A stretch of 64,000 nucleotides of DNA from Palleronia pelagia (GCF_900110115.1 NZ_FOCM01000001.1:744001-808000), one strand, 5' to 3'. Positions 37,222 to 47,073 are shown, numbered from the stretch's first letter. Translations and numbers: made by a program. The notes: a model not told the origin generated them from the letters alone.

Positions 37222-37710
37222 ATGGACGGAGCCAACCTCTTCCAACTGGGGATCGGTCTGGAGACAGGCGCCCAAGCGGAAGACATCACCGCACGCGATC
37301 TTTTTGACGAAGAGCGCGACGATCACTTCATTCGTGACGACGAAGGCCGCGTTTTCGCGGGCCGTCACCTGATTATCGAGGTCGTGAACGGCCACGGTCT
37401 GGATGACGAGGCCCGCATCCAGCAGGCGTTCCGCGACTGCGTGGATACCTGCGGCGCGACTCTGCTGCACATCCACACCCACAAGTTCAGCCCCCAGGGC
37501 GTGAGCGGCGTGGCCGTGCTGGCCGAAAGCCACATCAGCGTGCACACCTGGCCCGAGATCGGCTATGGCGCGTTCGACGTGTTCATGTGCGGCGACGCCA
37601 AGCCCTGGCTGGCGGTCGACGTGCTGAAGAAGGCCTTCGCCACGCCCGACGTACGGGTGAAGGAACTGCTGCGGGGCGATGGCCTGGTGACCGAAACCGT
37701 CGCCGCCTGA
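37222..37710 (+). CDS. speD: S-adenosylmethionine decarboxylase proenzyme
   Basis: A 162-residue bacterial SpeD that self-cleaves to form a pyruvoyl cofactor and supplies decarboxylated SAM for aminopropyl transfer. The cleavage site is visible as LAESHISVHTWPE with the Glu102-Ser103 bond, after LIIEVVNGHGLDD and HIHTHKFSPQGVSGVAVL. GGGGAG before ATG 37222 decides the start; the frame is open further upstream but with no good start. A terminator follows, then a 2H phosphoesterase gene and speE. Confidence 0.95.
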   Translation: MDGANLFQLGIGLETGAQAEDITARDLFDEERDDHFIRDDEGRVFAGRHLIIEVVNGHGLDDEARIQQAFRDCVDTCGATLLHIHTHKFSPQGVSGVAVLAESHISVHTWPEIGYGAFDVFMCGDAKPWLAVDVLKKAFATPDVRVKELLRGDGLVTETVAA

Positions 37711-37734
37711 GCACCGCCTGACAGCGTTTTCCAG

Positions 37735-37763
37735 CGGGGGGCCAACGGCCCCCCGTTTTCGTT
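37735..37763 (+). terminator. Rho-independent terminator of speD
   Basis: CGGGGGGCC and GGCCCCCCG form a 9-bp stem around AAC, followed by TTTTCGTT. It starts 25 nt after the speD stop. Confidence 0.9.
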
Positions 37764-37810
37764 CCGGCCCCTCGATTGCCGGACGATGGTCCCGGAATAC
37801 ATCGCGCGCC

Positions 37811-38317
37811 ATGGCCATGATCCTGACATTTGGCTTCGACGCCGCCAGCTTCGCCCGGCTCGAACCACTCCGGCAGCGCCATTTCCCGGCGGCGCGCAAT
37901 TTCATCCCGGTTCACGTAACCCTGTTCCAGCAGTTGCCGCCCGATCACCTGCCGCGCATCCTGGTCGATCTCGCTGCCGAGGGGCGCGGGCCCGCCCTGC
38001 CCTTCACCGCCACAGGCATCCTCGATTTCGGCGGCGGCGCCGCGATCGACCTGGAATGTCCGCCCGCCAAGGCGCTCCAGCAGCGGTTGCGCAAAAGCTG
38101 GCAGGAGATCCTGAGCGACAGCGACGACCGGGGCCGCAAGCTGCACGTGACGGTGCAGAACAAGGTGGACCGGGACACCGCGCGGGCGGCCCAAGCCACG
38201 CTGCGGGCGGGTTTTTCACCGTGGCAGGGTCTTTTGGACCGGCTGCACCTGTGGCACTACCGCGGCGGACCGTGGGAACACATCGCAACCGTACCGCTGC
38301 AGGGGGACCGAGAATGA
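37811..38317 (+). CDS. 2H phosphoesterase superfamily protein (2'-5' RNA ligase-like)
   Basis: A 168-residue protein with two histidine motifs of the 2H family: HVTLFQQLP near residue 35 and LHVTVQNKV near 117. These correspond to the paired H-x-T active-site motifs of LigT/ThpR and cyclic phosphodiesterases. The second half ends with LDRLHLWHYRGGPWEHIATV. The substrate may be a 2',3'-cyclic phosphate or a 2'-5' linkage and is not predictable. Its stop overlaps the speE ATG, so it is coupled to polyamine synthesis for an unknown reason. Confidence 0.85.
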   Translation: MAMILTFGFDAASFARLEPLRQRHFPAARNFIPVHVTLFQQLPPDHLPRILVDLAAEGRGPALPFTATGILDFGGGAAIDLECPPAKALQQRLRKSWQEILSDSDDRGRKLHVTVQNKVDRDTARAAQATLRAGFSPWQGLLDRLHLWHYRGGPWEHIATVPLQGDRE

Positions 38318-39165
38318 CCGACATGACCGGATGGAGCGTCGAGCGCCTTCACGACGATCACAGCCAGGCCCTGCGCGTGTCCGAGGTGCTTTACGACAAC
38401 AAGACCGACCACCAGCGCCTGCGCGTGATCGCGAACCCGACCTTCGGGCGGGTGCTGACGCTGGACGGCGTGGTGCAGGTGACCGAGGCAGACAATTTCA
38501 TCTACCACGAGATGCTGACCCACGTGCCGATTTTCGCCCATGGCGCGGCGAAACGGGTGCTGATCGTCGGCGGCGGCGATGGCGGCATGGCGCGCGAGGC
38601 TCTGCGCCATCCCGTCGACAGCGTCACCATGGTCGAGATCGACGGCGGCGTGGTGGATTTCTCGAAGGAATACCTGCCGTCGATCAGCGCCGGCGCCTTC
38701 GACGACCCGCGGCTCGATTTGCAGATCGCCGACGGGGCCGAGTTCATGAAGACCACCGATGGCGGCTTCGACGTCATCATCATCGATTCGACCGACCCCG
38801 TGGGCCCGGGTGAAGTGCTGTTCACCGACCATTTCTACGGCCACGCCAAGCGCGCGCTGGCACCCGGTGGCATCCTTGTGACCCAGAACGGTGTGCCCTT
38901 CATGCAGGGCGGCGAGCTGACGGGCACGCTGCGCGCCTTCGGATCGCTGTTCGCCGACGCCTATTGCTACCTCGCGACCGTGCCGACCTATGCCGGGGGG
39001 CCCATGGCCTTCGGCTGGGGCACCGACAGCGACGCGCGGCATGTCCCGCTCGAGCTTCTCACGGACCGGGTCGCGCAAAGCGGGCTCGACTTCGGCTACT
39101 ACAGCGCCGAAGTCCACAAGGCCGCCTTCGCCCTGCCCGGCTACGTGAAGAAATTGTTCCCCTGA
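38314..39165 (+). CDS. speE: spermidine synthase (polyamine aminopropyltransferase)
   Basis: A 283-residue enzyme transferring aminopropyl from decarboxylated SAM to a diamine. The N-terminal beta domain contains TFGRVLTLDGVVQVTEADNF. The Rossmann domain shows VLIVGGGDGGMAREALRHP, MVEIDGGVVDFSKEYLP, IADGAEFM and VIIIDSTDPVGPGE, all typical of SpeE. The ATG overlaps the stop of the 2H phosphoesterase. speD is 0.6 kb upstream; ornithine decarboxylase is not in the window. Confidence 0.95.
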   Translation: MTDMTGWSVERLHDDHSQALRVSEVLYDNKTDHQRLRVIANPTFGRVLTLDGVVQVTEADNFIYHEMLTHVPIFAHGAAKRVLIVGGGDGGMAREALRHPVDSVTMVEIDGGVVDFSKEYLPSISAGAFDDPRLDLQIADGAEFMKTTDGGFDVIIIDSTDPVGPGEVLFTDHFYGHAKRALAPGGILVTQNGVPFMQGGELTGTLRAFGSLFADAYCYLATVPTYAGGPMAFGWGTDSDARHVPLELLTDRVAQSGLDFGYYSAEVHKAAFALPGYVKKLFP

Positions 39166-39172
39166 TGCGCGG

Positions 39173-39439
39173 CTAGTGCAGGTTGAATTCCCCCGTCACG
39201 TTCCGCCATTCGCCGGGCGCGATCATCTTGCGATGGGTGAAGCGCACGGAATGCAGCGGCCCCTCGATCTCGCGCTGCCAGTAATCGACGAATTCGAACA
39301 ACCGGGGGTGGTCGGGCGCCAGATCGTAGTCCTGCCAGACGAAGCTGTTGAGAACGTTACGATAATCCGGCATGCGGTAGTAGAATTCAGCGGTCGTCAG
39401 CCCATAGCCCTTCAGCATCAGTTCGGTTTCGGTCATCAC
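39173..39439 (-). CDS. usg: Usg family protein
   Basis: An 88-residue protein of the Usg family, a small alphaproteobacterial protein of unknown function named from a gene near trpF. Conserved features include LMLKGYGLTTAEFYYRMPDY, LNSFVWQDYDLAPDHPRL and FWQREI-like LEFVDYW segments, seen here as FEFVDYWQREIEGPLHSV. It begins with two methionines; either may be used. It converges on speE and diverges from gyrA. Confidence 0.88.
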   Translation of the reverse strand: MMTETELMLKGYGLTTAEFYYRMPDYRNVLNSFVWQDYDLAPDHPRLFEFVDYWQREIEGPLHSVRFTHRKMIAPGEWRNVTGEFNLH

Positions 39440-39561
39440 GGGATCCCCTTACAGAATGCCCCCCTTGCCCCTCGATGCTGCCACGGCGCGATGAAAGGTC
39501 AATGAAAACAGTTTGTTATCACTCTCCAGACTTGGCTGCCATGGCCGAAAAGACGCAGTCA

Positions 39562-39591
39562 TTGCACCCCATATCCATGTGCTGATATAGA
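39562..39591 (+). promoter_or_regulatory. putative promoter of gyrA
   Basis: -35 TTGCAC and -10 TATAGA with an 18-nt spacer, about 43 nt upstream of the gyrA start. The region is AT-rich relative to its surroundings. Confidence 0.45.
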
Positions 39592-39633
39592 AATTTCAAC
39601 AAGATATTGAGCGAGCGATAAGGAAGATCCAGC

Positions 39634-42411
39634 GTGAGCGACCGGCCCGATCCCCCCGAGGATATTGACGAAAACGGCCCCGAAGGCCCCGGCCCGCAAG
39701 GCCCCTCGATCGACATCGTGGACGAGATGCAGGCGTCGTTCCTCGACTACGCCATGTCGGTCATCGTGTCGCGGGCGATCCCCGACCTGCGCGATGGCCT
39801 GAAACCCGTGCACCGGCGGATCCTTTACGCCATGCACGAGACCGGCAACACCTTCGACAAGCCCTACCGCAAGTCCGCGCGCCCCGTGGGCGACGTCATG
39901 GGCCAGTACCACCCGCACGGCGACAGCGCGATCTACGAGGCGCTGGTGCGGATGGCGCAGGACTTCTCCATGTCGCTACCGCTCCTGGACGGCCAGGGCA
40001 ATTTCGGCTCCATGGACGGGGATAGCGCGGCGGCCATGCGCTATACCGAGGTGCGGATGGACAAGCCCGCCCGCGCCCTGCTGGCCGATATCGAGAAGGA
40101 AACGGTCGATTTCCAGGACAACTACGACGGCAAACAGCTTGAGCCGACGGTCCTGCCCGCACGCTTTCCCAATATGCTGGTCAACGGCGCGGGCGGCATC
40201 GCCGTGGGCATGGCGACGAACATCCCGCCCCATAACCTGGGCGAGGTCGTCGATGCCACGCTGGCGCTGATCGAGGATCCGGATCTGAGCTCGGAACGGA
40301 TCATGGAGATCATTCCCGGCCCCGACTTCCCGACCGGCGGCATCATGCTGGGCCGCTCGGGCGCGCGGAAGGCCTATCTCGAGGGGCGCGGCAGCGTCAT
40401 CCTGCGGGCCAAGACGCGCGTCGAGGAGATCCGCAAGGACCGCTTCGCCATCGTGCTGGACGAAATTCCGTACCAGGTGAACAAGGCCGCGCTGGTCGAG
40501 CGGATCGCCGACCTGGTGAAGGAAAAGAAGCTGGAAGGCATCTCGGCCGTCCAGGACGAATCCGATCGCGTCGGCGTGCGCGTGGTGGTCGAACTGAAGA
40601 AGGACGCCACCCCGGACGTGGTGCTGAACCAACTCTACCGCTTCACGCCGATGCAGACGAGCTTCGGCTGCAACATGCTGGCGCTTCACGGCGGCCGGCC
40701 CGAGCAGCTGACCCTGCGGGATTTCCTCACGCATTTCATCACCTTCCGCGAGGATGTCGTTGCGCGGCGCACGGCCTACGAGCTGCGCAAGGCGCGGGAA
40801 CGCAGCCACATCCTGTGCGGCTACGCGGTCGCCGTCAGCAACGTGGACGAGGTCGTGGCGACGATCCGCGCCTCGGCCGACGCGCCCGAGGCCCGCATCA
40901 AGCTGATGGAGCGGCGCTGGCCCGCCGAGGAGATCGCGCCCTTCATCCGGCTGATCGACGATCCCAGCCACACGATGAACGACGACGGCACCTACAATCT
41001 GTCCGAGGCGCAGGCCCGTGCCATCCTGGAGCTGCGGCTGCAACGCCTGACCCAGCTGGGCGTGAAGGAAGTCACCGACGAGCTGGAAGAGCTTGCCGGC
41101 AAGATCAAGGATTACCTGGACATCCTGCGCTCGCGCGACCGGATCATGGGCATCATCGCGGACGAACTGCGCGAGGTGCGCGAGGATTTCGCGGTGCCGC
41201 GCCGCACGGAAATCGTCGACTGGTCCGGCGACATGGAAGACGAGGACCTGATCGAGCGCGAGGAAATGGTCGTGACGGTCACCCAGTCCGGCTACATCAA
41301 GCGCACGGCGCTGGCCGATTTCCGCGCCCAGCGGCGCGGCGGCAAGGGTGTCTCGGGCGGCGCGCTGAAGGACGACGACGTGGTCACCACCCTGTTCGTC
41401 GCCAACACCCACACGCCGCTGCTGTTCTTCACCACCGACGGCATGGCCTACAAGCTCAAGACCTGGCGCCTGCCGCTGGGCGGCCGCACCTCGAAGGGCA
41501 AGGCGATCGTCAACATCCTGCCGATCCCGCAGGGCGTCAGCATCGCCGCCATCATGCCGGTGGACCGCGACGAGGATCACTGGGACGACCTTCAGATCGT
41601 CTTCGCCACCAGCGCGGGCACCGTGCGGCGCAACAAGCTGAGCGATTTCACCAACGTGAACCGCGCGGGCAAGATCGCCATGAAGTTCGAGGGCGAGGAT
41701 GAAGGCGTGCGCCTTATCAACGCGCGCATCGCATCGCCCGACGACGACGTGATGCTGGTGACGGCGCAGGGCCGCGCCATTCGCTTCCCGTCCACCGACG
41801 TGCGGGTCTTCAACTCGCGCAGTTCGCTGGGCGTGCGCGGCATCCGGCTGGCCGACGGCGACGAGGTCGTGTCCATGGCCGTGATCCGCCATTTCGAGGC
41901 CACCCCGGACGAACGTGCCACCTACCTGAAAATGCGCCGCGCCATGGCGGGTCTCGGCGACGATGCCGAGGTCGAGCCGGACGAGGACGAGGTGGCCGGC
42001 GACGCCGCCGAGTTCAGCCAGGAACGCTATGCCGAGATGTCGGCGGCCGAGGACCTGATCCTGACCATCACCGCGGGCGGCTCGGGCAAGCTGTCATCCT
42101 CGCACGACTATCCCGTGCGCGGCCGCGGCGGTCAGGGCGTGATGGCGATGGACAAGGCGATGCGGGGCGGCCCGCTCCTGGCCAGCTTCCCGGTCGAGAT
42201 GGACGACCAGATCATGCTGGCCACCTCGAAGGGCCAGTCGATCCGGGTGCCGGTGGACGGGATCAGCTTCCGCTCCCGCGCGGCCGGCGGCGTGCGCGTG
42301 TTCAATACCGGCGCGGGCGAAGAAGTGGTCAGCGTCGCGTGGATCGCCGATCAGAGCGACGCCGAGGCCGACGCCGAAGGCGGCACCACGGACGAGACCG
42401 GCGAAAGCTGA
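39634..42411 (+). CDS. gyrA: DNA gyrase subunit A
   Basis: A 925-residue GyrA. The catalytic tyrosine is Y137 in [10 protein letters not shown]. The quinolone region reads [21 protein letters not shown]98 matches E. coli Ser83 and E102 stands at the Asp87 position. The GyrA box QRRGGKG near residue 566 confirms gyrase rather than ParC. The C-terminal domain holds an acidic insertion ([19 protein letters not shown]) and an acidic tail. A GTG start follows AAGGAAG. The last 61 nt overlap the antisense BLUF gene. Confidence 0.97.
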   Translation: MSDRPDPPEDIDENGPEGPGPQGPSIDIVDEMQASFLDYAMSVIVSRAIPDLRDGLKPVHRRILYAMHETGNTFDKPYRKSARPVGDVMGQYHPHGDSAIYEALVRMAQDFSMSLPLLDGQGNFGSMDGDSAAAMRYTEVRMDKPARALLADIEKETVDFQDNYDGKQLEPTVLPARFPNMLVNGAGGIAVGMATNIPPHNLGEVVDATLALIEDPDLSSERIMEIIPGPDFPTGGIMLGRSGARKAYLEGRGSVILRAKTRVEEIRKDRFAIVLDEIPYQVNKAALVERIADLVKEKKLEGISAVQDESDRVGVRVVVELKKDATPDVVLNQLYRFTPMQTSFGCNMLALHGGRPEQLTLRDFLTHFITFREDVVARRTAYELRKARERSHILCGYAVAVSNVDEVVATIRASADAPEARIKLMERRWPAEEIAPFIRLIDDPSHTMNDDGTYNLSEAQARAILELRLQRLTQLGVKEVTDELEELAGKIKDYLDILRSRDRIMGIIADELREVREDFAVPRRTEIVDWSGDMEDEDLIEREEMVVTVTQSGYIKRTALADFRAQRRGGKGVSGGALKDDDVVTTLFVANTHTPLLFFTTDGMAYKLKTWRLPLGGRTSKGKAIVNILPIPQGVSIAAIMPVDRDEDHWDDLQIVFATSAGTVRRNKLSDFTNVNRAGKIAMKFEGEDEGVRLINARIASPDDDVMLVTAQGRAIRFPSTDVRVFNSRSSLGVRGIRLADGDEVVSMAVIRHFEATPDERATYLKMRRAMAGLGDDAEVEPDEDEVAGDAAEFSQERYAEMSAAEDLILTITAGGSGKLSSSHDYPVRGRGGQGVMAMDKAMRGGPLLASFPVEMDDQIMLATSKGQSIRVPVDGISFRSRAAGGVRVFNTGAGEEVVSVAWIADQSDAEADAEGGTTDETGES

Positions 42412-42860
42412 GGTCTGGGCCCGCCCTGTCTTGGACGCGGTGGGTCGGCCAGCCCCAGCTCGATCCGCTGGCAGACCGACAGCAGGAAATAGATCGCTTC
42501 GGCCCCGTCGGGGCCGGGGCGGCACTGCGGGTGGTCTACGTCTCTCAGGAATGTGGCAAGCGACAGGACTGTCGGGTCCGACATGCCCATGCGCCAATCT
42601 TCGAAACGGCGCCTGGCCAGCGCGCCGCTTGCCAGAAGCAGGATATCGCGGTGCCTTGGATCACGGGCGAGCCGCGCCCATAGGGCCGAGATCGCGGCGT
42701 CTGGCCCTTCGATATACTGAAGAAACTCGCCTTCCTCGTAGTGAAGATATCCGGTGATGCCGGTCTCTGCGTTGTTCCGGACCGACGTGTGCAGGATCCC
42801 GCCGTAGCGAAAGCTGCCCGGTGATACCAGCGCCGTGCTGCGATAAACCAAATAGTGCAT
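42351..42860 (-). CDS. BLUF-domain blue-light sensor protein
   Basis: A 169-residue protein with a BLUF flavin domain at residues 1 to about 95. Key residues fall at the spacing of characterised BLUF proteins: Y6, N30 and Q48 (Tyr-Asn-Gln triad), W89 and M91 (in FEDWRMG). Other hallmarks are [21 protein letters not shown] and DPRHRDI. A helical cap follows, then a Pro/Ser/Ala-rich tail. There is no output domain, so it is a short BLUF likely acting through a partner. GGGAGGA precedes ATG 42860. The tail overlaps gyrA antisense. Confidence 0.93.
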   Translation of the reverse strand: MHYLVYRSTALVSPGSFRYGGILHTSVRNNAETGITGYLHYEEGEFLQYIEGPDAAISALWARLARDPRHRDILLLASGALARRRFEDWRMGMSDPTVLSLATFLRDVDHPQCRPGPDGAEAIYFLLSVCQRIELGLADPPRPRQGGPRPQLSPVSSVVPPSASASASL

Positions 42861-43057
42861 CCGGGCTCCTCCCTCCCGCATAGGGCGATTAGGGGCGACC
42901 GCGGCCACGAGATCAAGGAGATTTACCCAACGTCATCGGCTTTTCCACAGGAAACTTGCCAAGACAGGGGCACACGCCGCAGTTCGGCACGGCGCATGTC
43001 ACAAATTCGCCCTCGGATTCCGCCATCATTCGGGCAGCTACCGAAAGGGGGTCAGGG

Positions 43058-43594
43058 ATGCTGCCATACTCGCCGCTCAAATCTCTGCTGTTGCCCGTGG
43101 TGCGCCTCCTGATCGGGTCGTATTTCCTGGCGGGCATCGGGCTGATCGACAGTTTCGCGGGGGTCGACCTGCTGTCCGTCGTCATTCCCGTCGAGCTTGC
43201 CGAAACGGTCACCGCCTTCGTGCTCTATGGCACGTCCCTCGCGGTCATGCTGGGCATCTTCGTGCGCCCCGCCGCGCTCATCCTCGCGGTGTTCTTCTTC
43301 TGGAGCAGCTACCTGCAATACGCGCCCGACTTCACCCTCGCCAACCTGACAGGGTTCTGGCAGGACATGGCACTGGTCGGCGCGGTCCTGCTGATCGCTG
43401 AAACATCGCCCGAGCGACGGCTTCGCATGCGCCGCACGACGCCGCGGCGGCTGAACGTGGTGCGCAATCCCATCGACGGCAGACCCCAGCTGAGACAGGA
43501 CGCCCGCGCAGATGCGCGCGTGGCGGCCGCGCTGCGCACGCCCCGCCCGACGACCGAGGCGTCCGACAACATCTTCCGCGACCAGCCGATCTGA
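43058..43594 (+). CDS. DoxX-like membrane protein
   Basis: A 178-residue protein with four hydrophobic helices: LLLPVVRLLIGSYFLAGIGL, AETVTAFVLYGTSLAVMLGIF, PAALILAVFFFWSSYLQY and FWQDMALVGAVLLIAE. A basic cytoplasmic tail of about 50 residues (RRLRMRRTTPRRLNVV) follows. The helix pattern and FWQDMALVGAVLL resemble DoxX/DUF417-type proteins of unknown function. ATG 43058 follows AAAGGGGGTCAGGG. Confidence 0.75.
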   Translation: MLPYSPLKSLLLPVVRLLIGSYFLAGIGLIDSFAGVDLLSVVIPVELAETVTAFVLYGTSLAVMLGIFVRPAALILAVFFFWSSYLQYAPDFTLANLTGFWQDMALVGAVLLIAETSPERRLRMRRTTPRRLNVVRNPIDGRPQLRQDARADARVAAALRTPRPTTEASDNIFRDQPI

Positions 43595-43641
43595 CCCTCG
43601 CCGCCCTTCCATAGCGCCGTCCGCTGCCTTACATCGGCGTC

Positions 43642-45000
43642 ATGGCAGAGACACTTCATATCATCGGCGGCGGCATGGCCGGATCCGAGGCCGCGTGGCA
43701 GGCCGCGAACGCGGGGCTCGACGTGGTCATCCACGAGATGCGGCCCAAGGTCGGCACCTTCGCGCACCAGACCGGCGACCTGGCCGAGATGGTCTGTTCG
43801 AACTCGTTTCGATCGGACGACGATGAACAGAACGCCGTGGGCCTTCTGCACTGGGAAATGCGCGCGGCGGGCGGTTTGCTGATCGCCATGGCCGACCGCC
43901 ACCGCCTGCCCGCGGGCGGCGCGCTGGCCGTGGACCGCGAGGCCTTCGCCCAAGCCGTCACCGCGACCCTGCGCGACCACCCCCGCGTGCGGGTCGAGGC
44001 GGCCGAGATCACCGAGCTGCCACGCGACGGCCACTGGATCATCGCCACCGGCCCGCTGACCTCGACCGCGCTGGGACAGGCCATCGCGGCCGAGACGGGC
44101 ACCGACGCGCTGGCCTTCTTCGATGCCATCGCGCCCATCGTCCATCACGACAGCATCGACATGTCCAAGGCGTGGATGCAGTCGCGCTATGACAAGGGCG
44201 AGACCGAGGAAGAGCGCACCGCCTACCTGAACTGCCCCATGGACAAGGCGCAGTACGACGCATTCATCGACGCGCTGCTGGCCGCCCCCAAGACCGAGTT
44301 CCACGAGGGCGAGACCGCGGGCTATTTCGACGGCTGCCTGCCGATCGAGGTCATGGCCGAACGCGGACGCGAAACCCTGCGCCACGGCCCGATGAAGCCC
44401 GTGGGCCTGACCAACCCCCACGCGCCCGATGTGAAACCGCATGCCGTTGTCCAGCTGCGCCGCGACAACAAGCTGGGCACGCTCTACAACATCGTGGGCT
44501 TCCAGACCAAGATGAAGTACGGCGCGCAAACCGATGTTTTCCGGACGATTCCGGGGCTTGAGAACGCGCGCTTCGCCCGGCTGGGCGGCATCCACCGCAA
44601 CACGTTTTTGAATTCGCCCACGCTGCTCGACGACCAGATGCGCCTGCGCAGCGCGCCGCATATCCGCTTCGCCGGGCAGATCACCGGGGTCGAGGGCTAC
44701 GTCGAATCCGCCGCCATGGGCCTGCTGGCGGGCCGGCTGGCCGTGGCCGAGCTGACCGGGCGCAGCCTGCCGCCGGTGCCCGATACCACCGCCACCGGCG
44801 CGCTGGTCACGCACATCACCGGCGGCGCCGAGGCCAAGACGTTCCAGCCCATGAACGTCAATTTCGGACTGTTCCCGCCCGTGGACCTGAAGGGCGGGCG
44901 GCGCAACCGGCCGGCGCGTTACAAGGCCTATACCGACCGCGCCAAGGCCGACTGGCAGGGCTGGCTTGCCGCGGGCGACGCGCAGCTCGCCGCCGAATGA
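43642..45000 (+). CDS. trmFO: methylenetetrahydrofolate-tRNA-(uracil-5-)-methyltransferase
   Basis: A 452-residue folate/FAD enzyme making 5-methyluridine at position 54 of tRNA. The FAD-binding start [20 protein letters not shown] is followed by the TrmFO/Gid motifs [20 protein letters not shown] and [14 protein letters not shown]. Further features are [13 protein letters not shown] and [15 protein letters not shown]. It is distinct from MnmG in length and motifs. The gluQ gene starts 4 nt after its stop, forming a tRNA-modification pair. Confidence 0.95.
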   Translation: MAETLHIIGGGMAGSEAAWQAANAGLDVVIHEMRPKVGTFAHQTGDLAEMVCSNSFRSDDDEQNAVGLLHWEMRAAGGLLIAMADRHRLPAGGALAVDREAFAQAVTATLRDHPRVRVEAAEITELPRDGHWIIATGPLTSTALGQAIAAETGTDALAFFDAIAPIVHHDSIDMSKAWMQSRYDKGETEEERTAYLNCPMDKAQYDAFIDALLAAPKTEFHEGETAGYFDGCLPIEVMAERGRETLRHGPMKPVGLTNPHAPDVKPHAVVQLRRDNKLGTLYNIVGFQTKMKYGAQTDVFRTIPGLENARFARLGGIHRNTFLNSPTLLDDQMRLRSAPHIRFAGQITGVEGYVESAAMGLLAGRLAVAELTGRSLPPVPDTTATGALVTHITGGAEAKTFQPMNVNFGLFPPVDLKGGRRNRPARYKAYTDRAKADWQGWLAAGDAQLAAE

Positions 45001-45004
45001 CGGC

Positions 45005-45853
45005 GTGATCGTCACCCGCTTCGCGCCGTCGCCCACGGGCCCGCTTCACCTGGGCCACGCCTATTCGGCGCTGACGATCCAGGCGCTGGCCGGAGACGCC
45101 GGACGCGTGTTGCTGCGCCTTGAGGATACCGACAGCACCCGGTCACGGCCGGAATTCGCGGCGCAGATCGTCGACGATCTGAACTGGCTCGGGTTTCACT
45201 GGCAGGGCGAGGTCCGTACGCAGTCCACCCACCGTGCGGCCTATGACGCGGCACTGGACGACCTTGGCGCGCGGGGGCTGATCTACCCCTGCTCCTGCAC
45301 CCGGGCCGACATTTCCCGCGCGGGGGCCAAGCTGGGGCTGCAGGGTCTCGTTTATCCCGGCACCTGCCGGCACCGCCCCATGTCCGAAGCGCAGGACGGC
45401 GATGCGCTGCGCCTGAACGTGGCCCGGGCCCTGGAACACGCGGGCGCCCTGCCCGCCTTTACCGAAACCGGCCCGCTGCACGCGGGCACGCACCAGCCCG
45501 ATGCGGATACCTTGATCAACTGTATCGGCGACCCGGTCCTGCGCCGCCGCAGCACCGGCGATATCGCCTACGACCTCGCCTGTCCGCATGACGACGCGGC
45601 GCAGGGCGTGACCCACGTGATCCGCGGGGCCGATCTGTGGGACAGCACGCCGCTTCATGTCCTGATCCAGACAGTCATGGGGTGGCCGGTTCCGATCTAT
45701 CACCATCACGCCCTGGTAACGGACGAGACCGGTCGCAGGCTGGCCAAAATCGATCGGTCCAAGGCCCTCGCGCGCTATCGCGACGAAGGCGTCAGCCGTG
45801 CCGAGCTGATCGCGATGCTGCCGCCCCTGCCGATCACGCCCCTGGCGCCATGA
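45005..45853 (+). CDS. gluQ: glutamyl-Q tRNA(Asp) synthetase
   Basis: A 282-residue truncated GluRS-like enzyme that would attach glutamate to queuosine of tRNA-Asp. The class I HIGH-type motif is [18 protein letters not shown]. Zinc ligands appear in [10 protein letters not shown] and YPGTCRHRP. The KMSK-type loop is [12 protein letters not shown]. The anticodon-binding domain of GluRS is absent. The GTG at 45005 is preferred because [10 protein letters not shown] starts there and trmFO ends just before it. The 3' end overlaps the converging hisI by 20 nt. Confidence 0.93.
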   Translation: MIVTRFAPSPTGPLHLGHAYSALTIQALAGDAGRVLLRLEDTDSTRSRPEFAAQIVDDLNWLGFHWQGEVRTQSTHRAAYDAALDDLGARGLIYPCSCTRADISRAGAKLGLQGLVYPGTCRHRPMSEAQDGDALRLNVARALEHAGALPAFTETGPLHAGTHQPDADTLINCIGDPVLRRRSTGDIAYDLACPHDDAAQGVTHVIRGADLWDSTPLHVLIQTVMGWPVPIYHHHALVTDETGRRLAKIDRSKALARYRDEGVSRAELIAMLPPLPITPLAP

Positions 45854-46193
45854 TCTCGACCTCGTCACCGTCTCGGATCGCGGTGTAGAAACAGCTGCGC
45901 CGTCCGGTGTGACAGGCGGGCCCCGCCTGCCGGACGAGCACCAGAAGGCAGTCACGGTCGCAATCCACCCGCATCTCGACCAGCTGCTGCACATGGCCGC
46001 TGGTTTCGCCCTTGATCCAGAAGGACTGCCGCGAGCGGCTCCAATAGGTGACGCGGCCCGAGGACAGCGTTTTGGCGACAGCCTCGGCGTTCATCCAGGC
46101 CAGCATGAGGACCTCGCCGCTCTCCGCGTCCTGCGCGATGGCGGGCAGCAATCCGTTGGCGTCGAAAGTCAGGGTCGCGGGGTCGAAAGCCAT
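45834..46193 (-). CDS. hisI: phosphoribosyl-AMP cyclohydrolase
   Basis: A 119-residue enzyme for the third step of histidine synthesis. Motifs are [39 protein letters not shown] and [12 protein letters not shown] (metal-binding cysteine and aspartates). It is single-domain, with no HisE fusion. It diverges from the NifU-like gene and converges on gluQ. Confidence 0.95.
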   Translation of the reverse strand: MAFDPATLTFDANGLLPAIAQDAESGEVLMLAWMNAEAVAKTLSSGRVTYWSRSRQSFWIKGETSGHVQQLVEMRVDCDRDCLLVLVRQAGPACHTGRRSCFYTAIRDGDEVEIMAPGA

Positions 46194-46205
46194 GCAAAGG
46201 TCCCG

Positions 46206-46234
46206 TTGGCGTTTGGCGATGAAGGCCCTATCTA
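46206..46234 (+). promoter_or_regulatory. putative promoter of the NifU-like gene
   Basis: -35 TTGGCG and -10 TATCTA with a 17-nt spacer, 26 nt upstream of the ATG at 46261, in the short divergent gap shared with hisI. Confidence 0.5.
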
Positions 46235-46260
46235 GGGGTCAAGCCGCGAAAGGGGAAGCC

Positions 46261-46710
46261 ATGGCCGACAGCGACATGATCAAGCTCTATTCCGGGCGCA
46301 TCCTGGAACTGACGGCGGACATTCCCCATACCGACCGGCTGGAGTCGCCGCAGGCCACCGTGCGCAAGCGCTCGCCGCTTTGCGGCTCGACCGTGACGGT
46401 GGATCTTTGCGTCGAGGATGGCCGCGTCTCGGCCTTCGCACAGGACGTGAAGGCCTGCGCCCTCGGGCAGGCATCCGCGGCGGTCGTGGGGCACGCCATC
46501 ATCGGCTGCACCCGTGAACAGGTGGACAAGGCGCGCGACCAGCTGCGCGCGATGCTGAAATCCGACGGCCCCGCGCCCGAAGCGCCCTTCGACGAGCTGC
46601 ACGTCCTCATGCCCGCGAAGGATTACAAGAACCGCCACGCGTCGATCATGCTGACCCTCGACGCGGCGTCCGAAGCCTTCGCCGAGATCGAACAGAGCGC
46701 CTGCGCCTGA
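46261..46710 (+). CDS. NifU/IscU-like iron-sulfur scaffold protein
   Basis: A 149-residue protein of the NifU N-terminal (IscU-like) family. It has RSPLCGSTVTVDLCVEDG with the first cysteine(s), KACALGQASAAVVGHAIIG with the second, and an Ala-rich helix. It differs from canonical IscU in lacking the LPPVK motif; such variants in alphaproteobacteria are annotated as Fe-S assembly scaffolds without proven roles. AAAGGGGAAGCC precedes the ATG. No isc/suf genes are adjacent. Confidence 0.85.
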   Translation: MADSDMIKLYSGRILELTADIPHTDRLESPQATVRKRSPLCGSTVTVDLCVEDGRVSAFAQDVKACALGQASAAVVGHAIIGCTREQVDKARDQLRAMLKSDGPAPEAPFDELHVLMPAKDYKNRHASIMLTLDAASEAFAEIEQSACA

Positions 46711-46933
46711 GCGCCGAGCCTTCCGGCAAGCGTCTTACCCGGGATCGCCGGCCGCGCGCTTGGAGCGCTGTCTGTGCGGGTCGTCTTCGGTTGAGTGACG
46801 ATCCAGACCGATAGCCGTGAGTCCTTCCGGTGCAGGCCCCTCCCACGCCTCCGACCACCCAGAACGCTCGATCCGACTCCGGGCGGCATCGGTGCCGCAA
46901 GACGGCTGCCCTCTCGATGCCGCACCACCCTCC

Positions 46934-46976
46934 AAAAAAAAATCCGCCGCGCATCCGTGTGTGCGGATGGCGGCGG
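46934..46976 (-). terminator. strong Rho-independent terminator
   Basis: On the minus strand a 13-bp stem (CCGCCGC/GCGGCGG plus CATCCG/CGGATG, with one bulged base) closes a 6-nt loop and is followed by a run of nine Ts. It would stop leftward transcription coming from recG and the 39-aa gene. Confidence 0.88.
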
Positions 46977-47043
46977 GCAAGGGACGCAGGTCGGATCGGC
47001 CGGAACGGGGCTGAGGCACCCCGGAGGCTTTGGGACAGAAATG

Positions 47044-47073
47044 GCACCGTCGGGATTGGGAAACCGACGGTGC
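47044..47073 (-). other. perfect 10-bp stem-loop downstream of the 39-aa gene
   Basis: GCACCGTCGG and CCGACGGTGC pair perfectly around a 10-nt loop. On the minus strand it is followed by CATTTCTG, only weakly T-rich. It may be a first terminator or a structured 3' untranslated element ahead of the strong terminator. Confidence 0.6.

Noticed and set aside
39976-41892. A 638-codon open frame on the minus strand inside gyrA
   Set aside because: Antisense shadow of gyrA with shadow-type composition and no ribosome binding site.
46735-47019. Minus-strand frame of 94 codons between the NifU-like gene and the 39-aa gene
   Set aside because: It spans the terminator hairpin and T run, has no ribosome binding site and has shadow-like composition.
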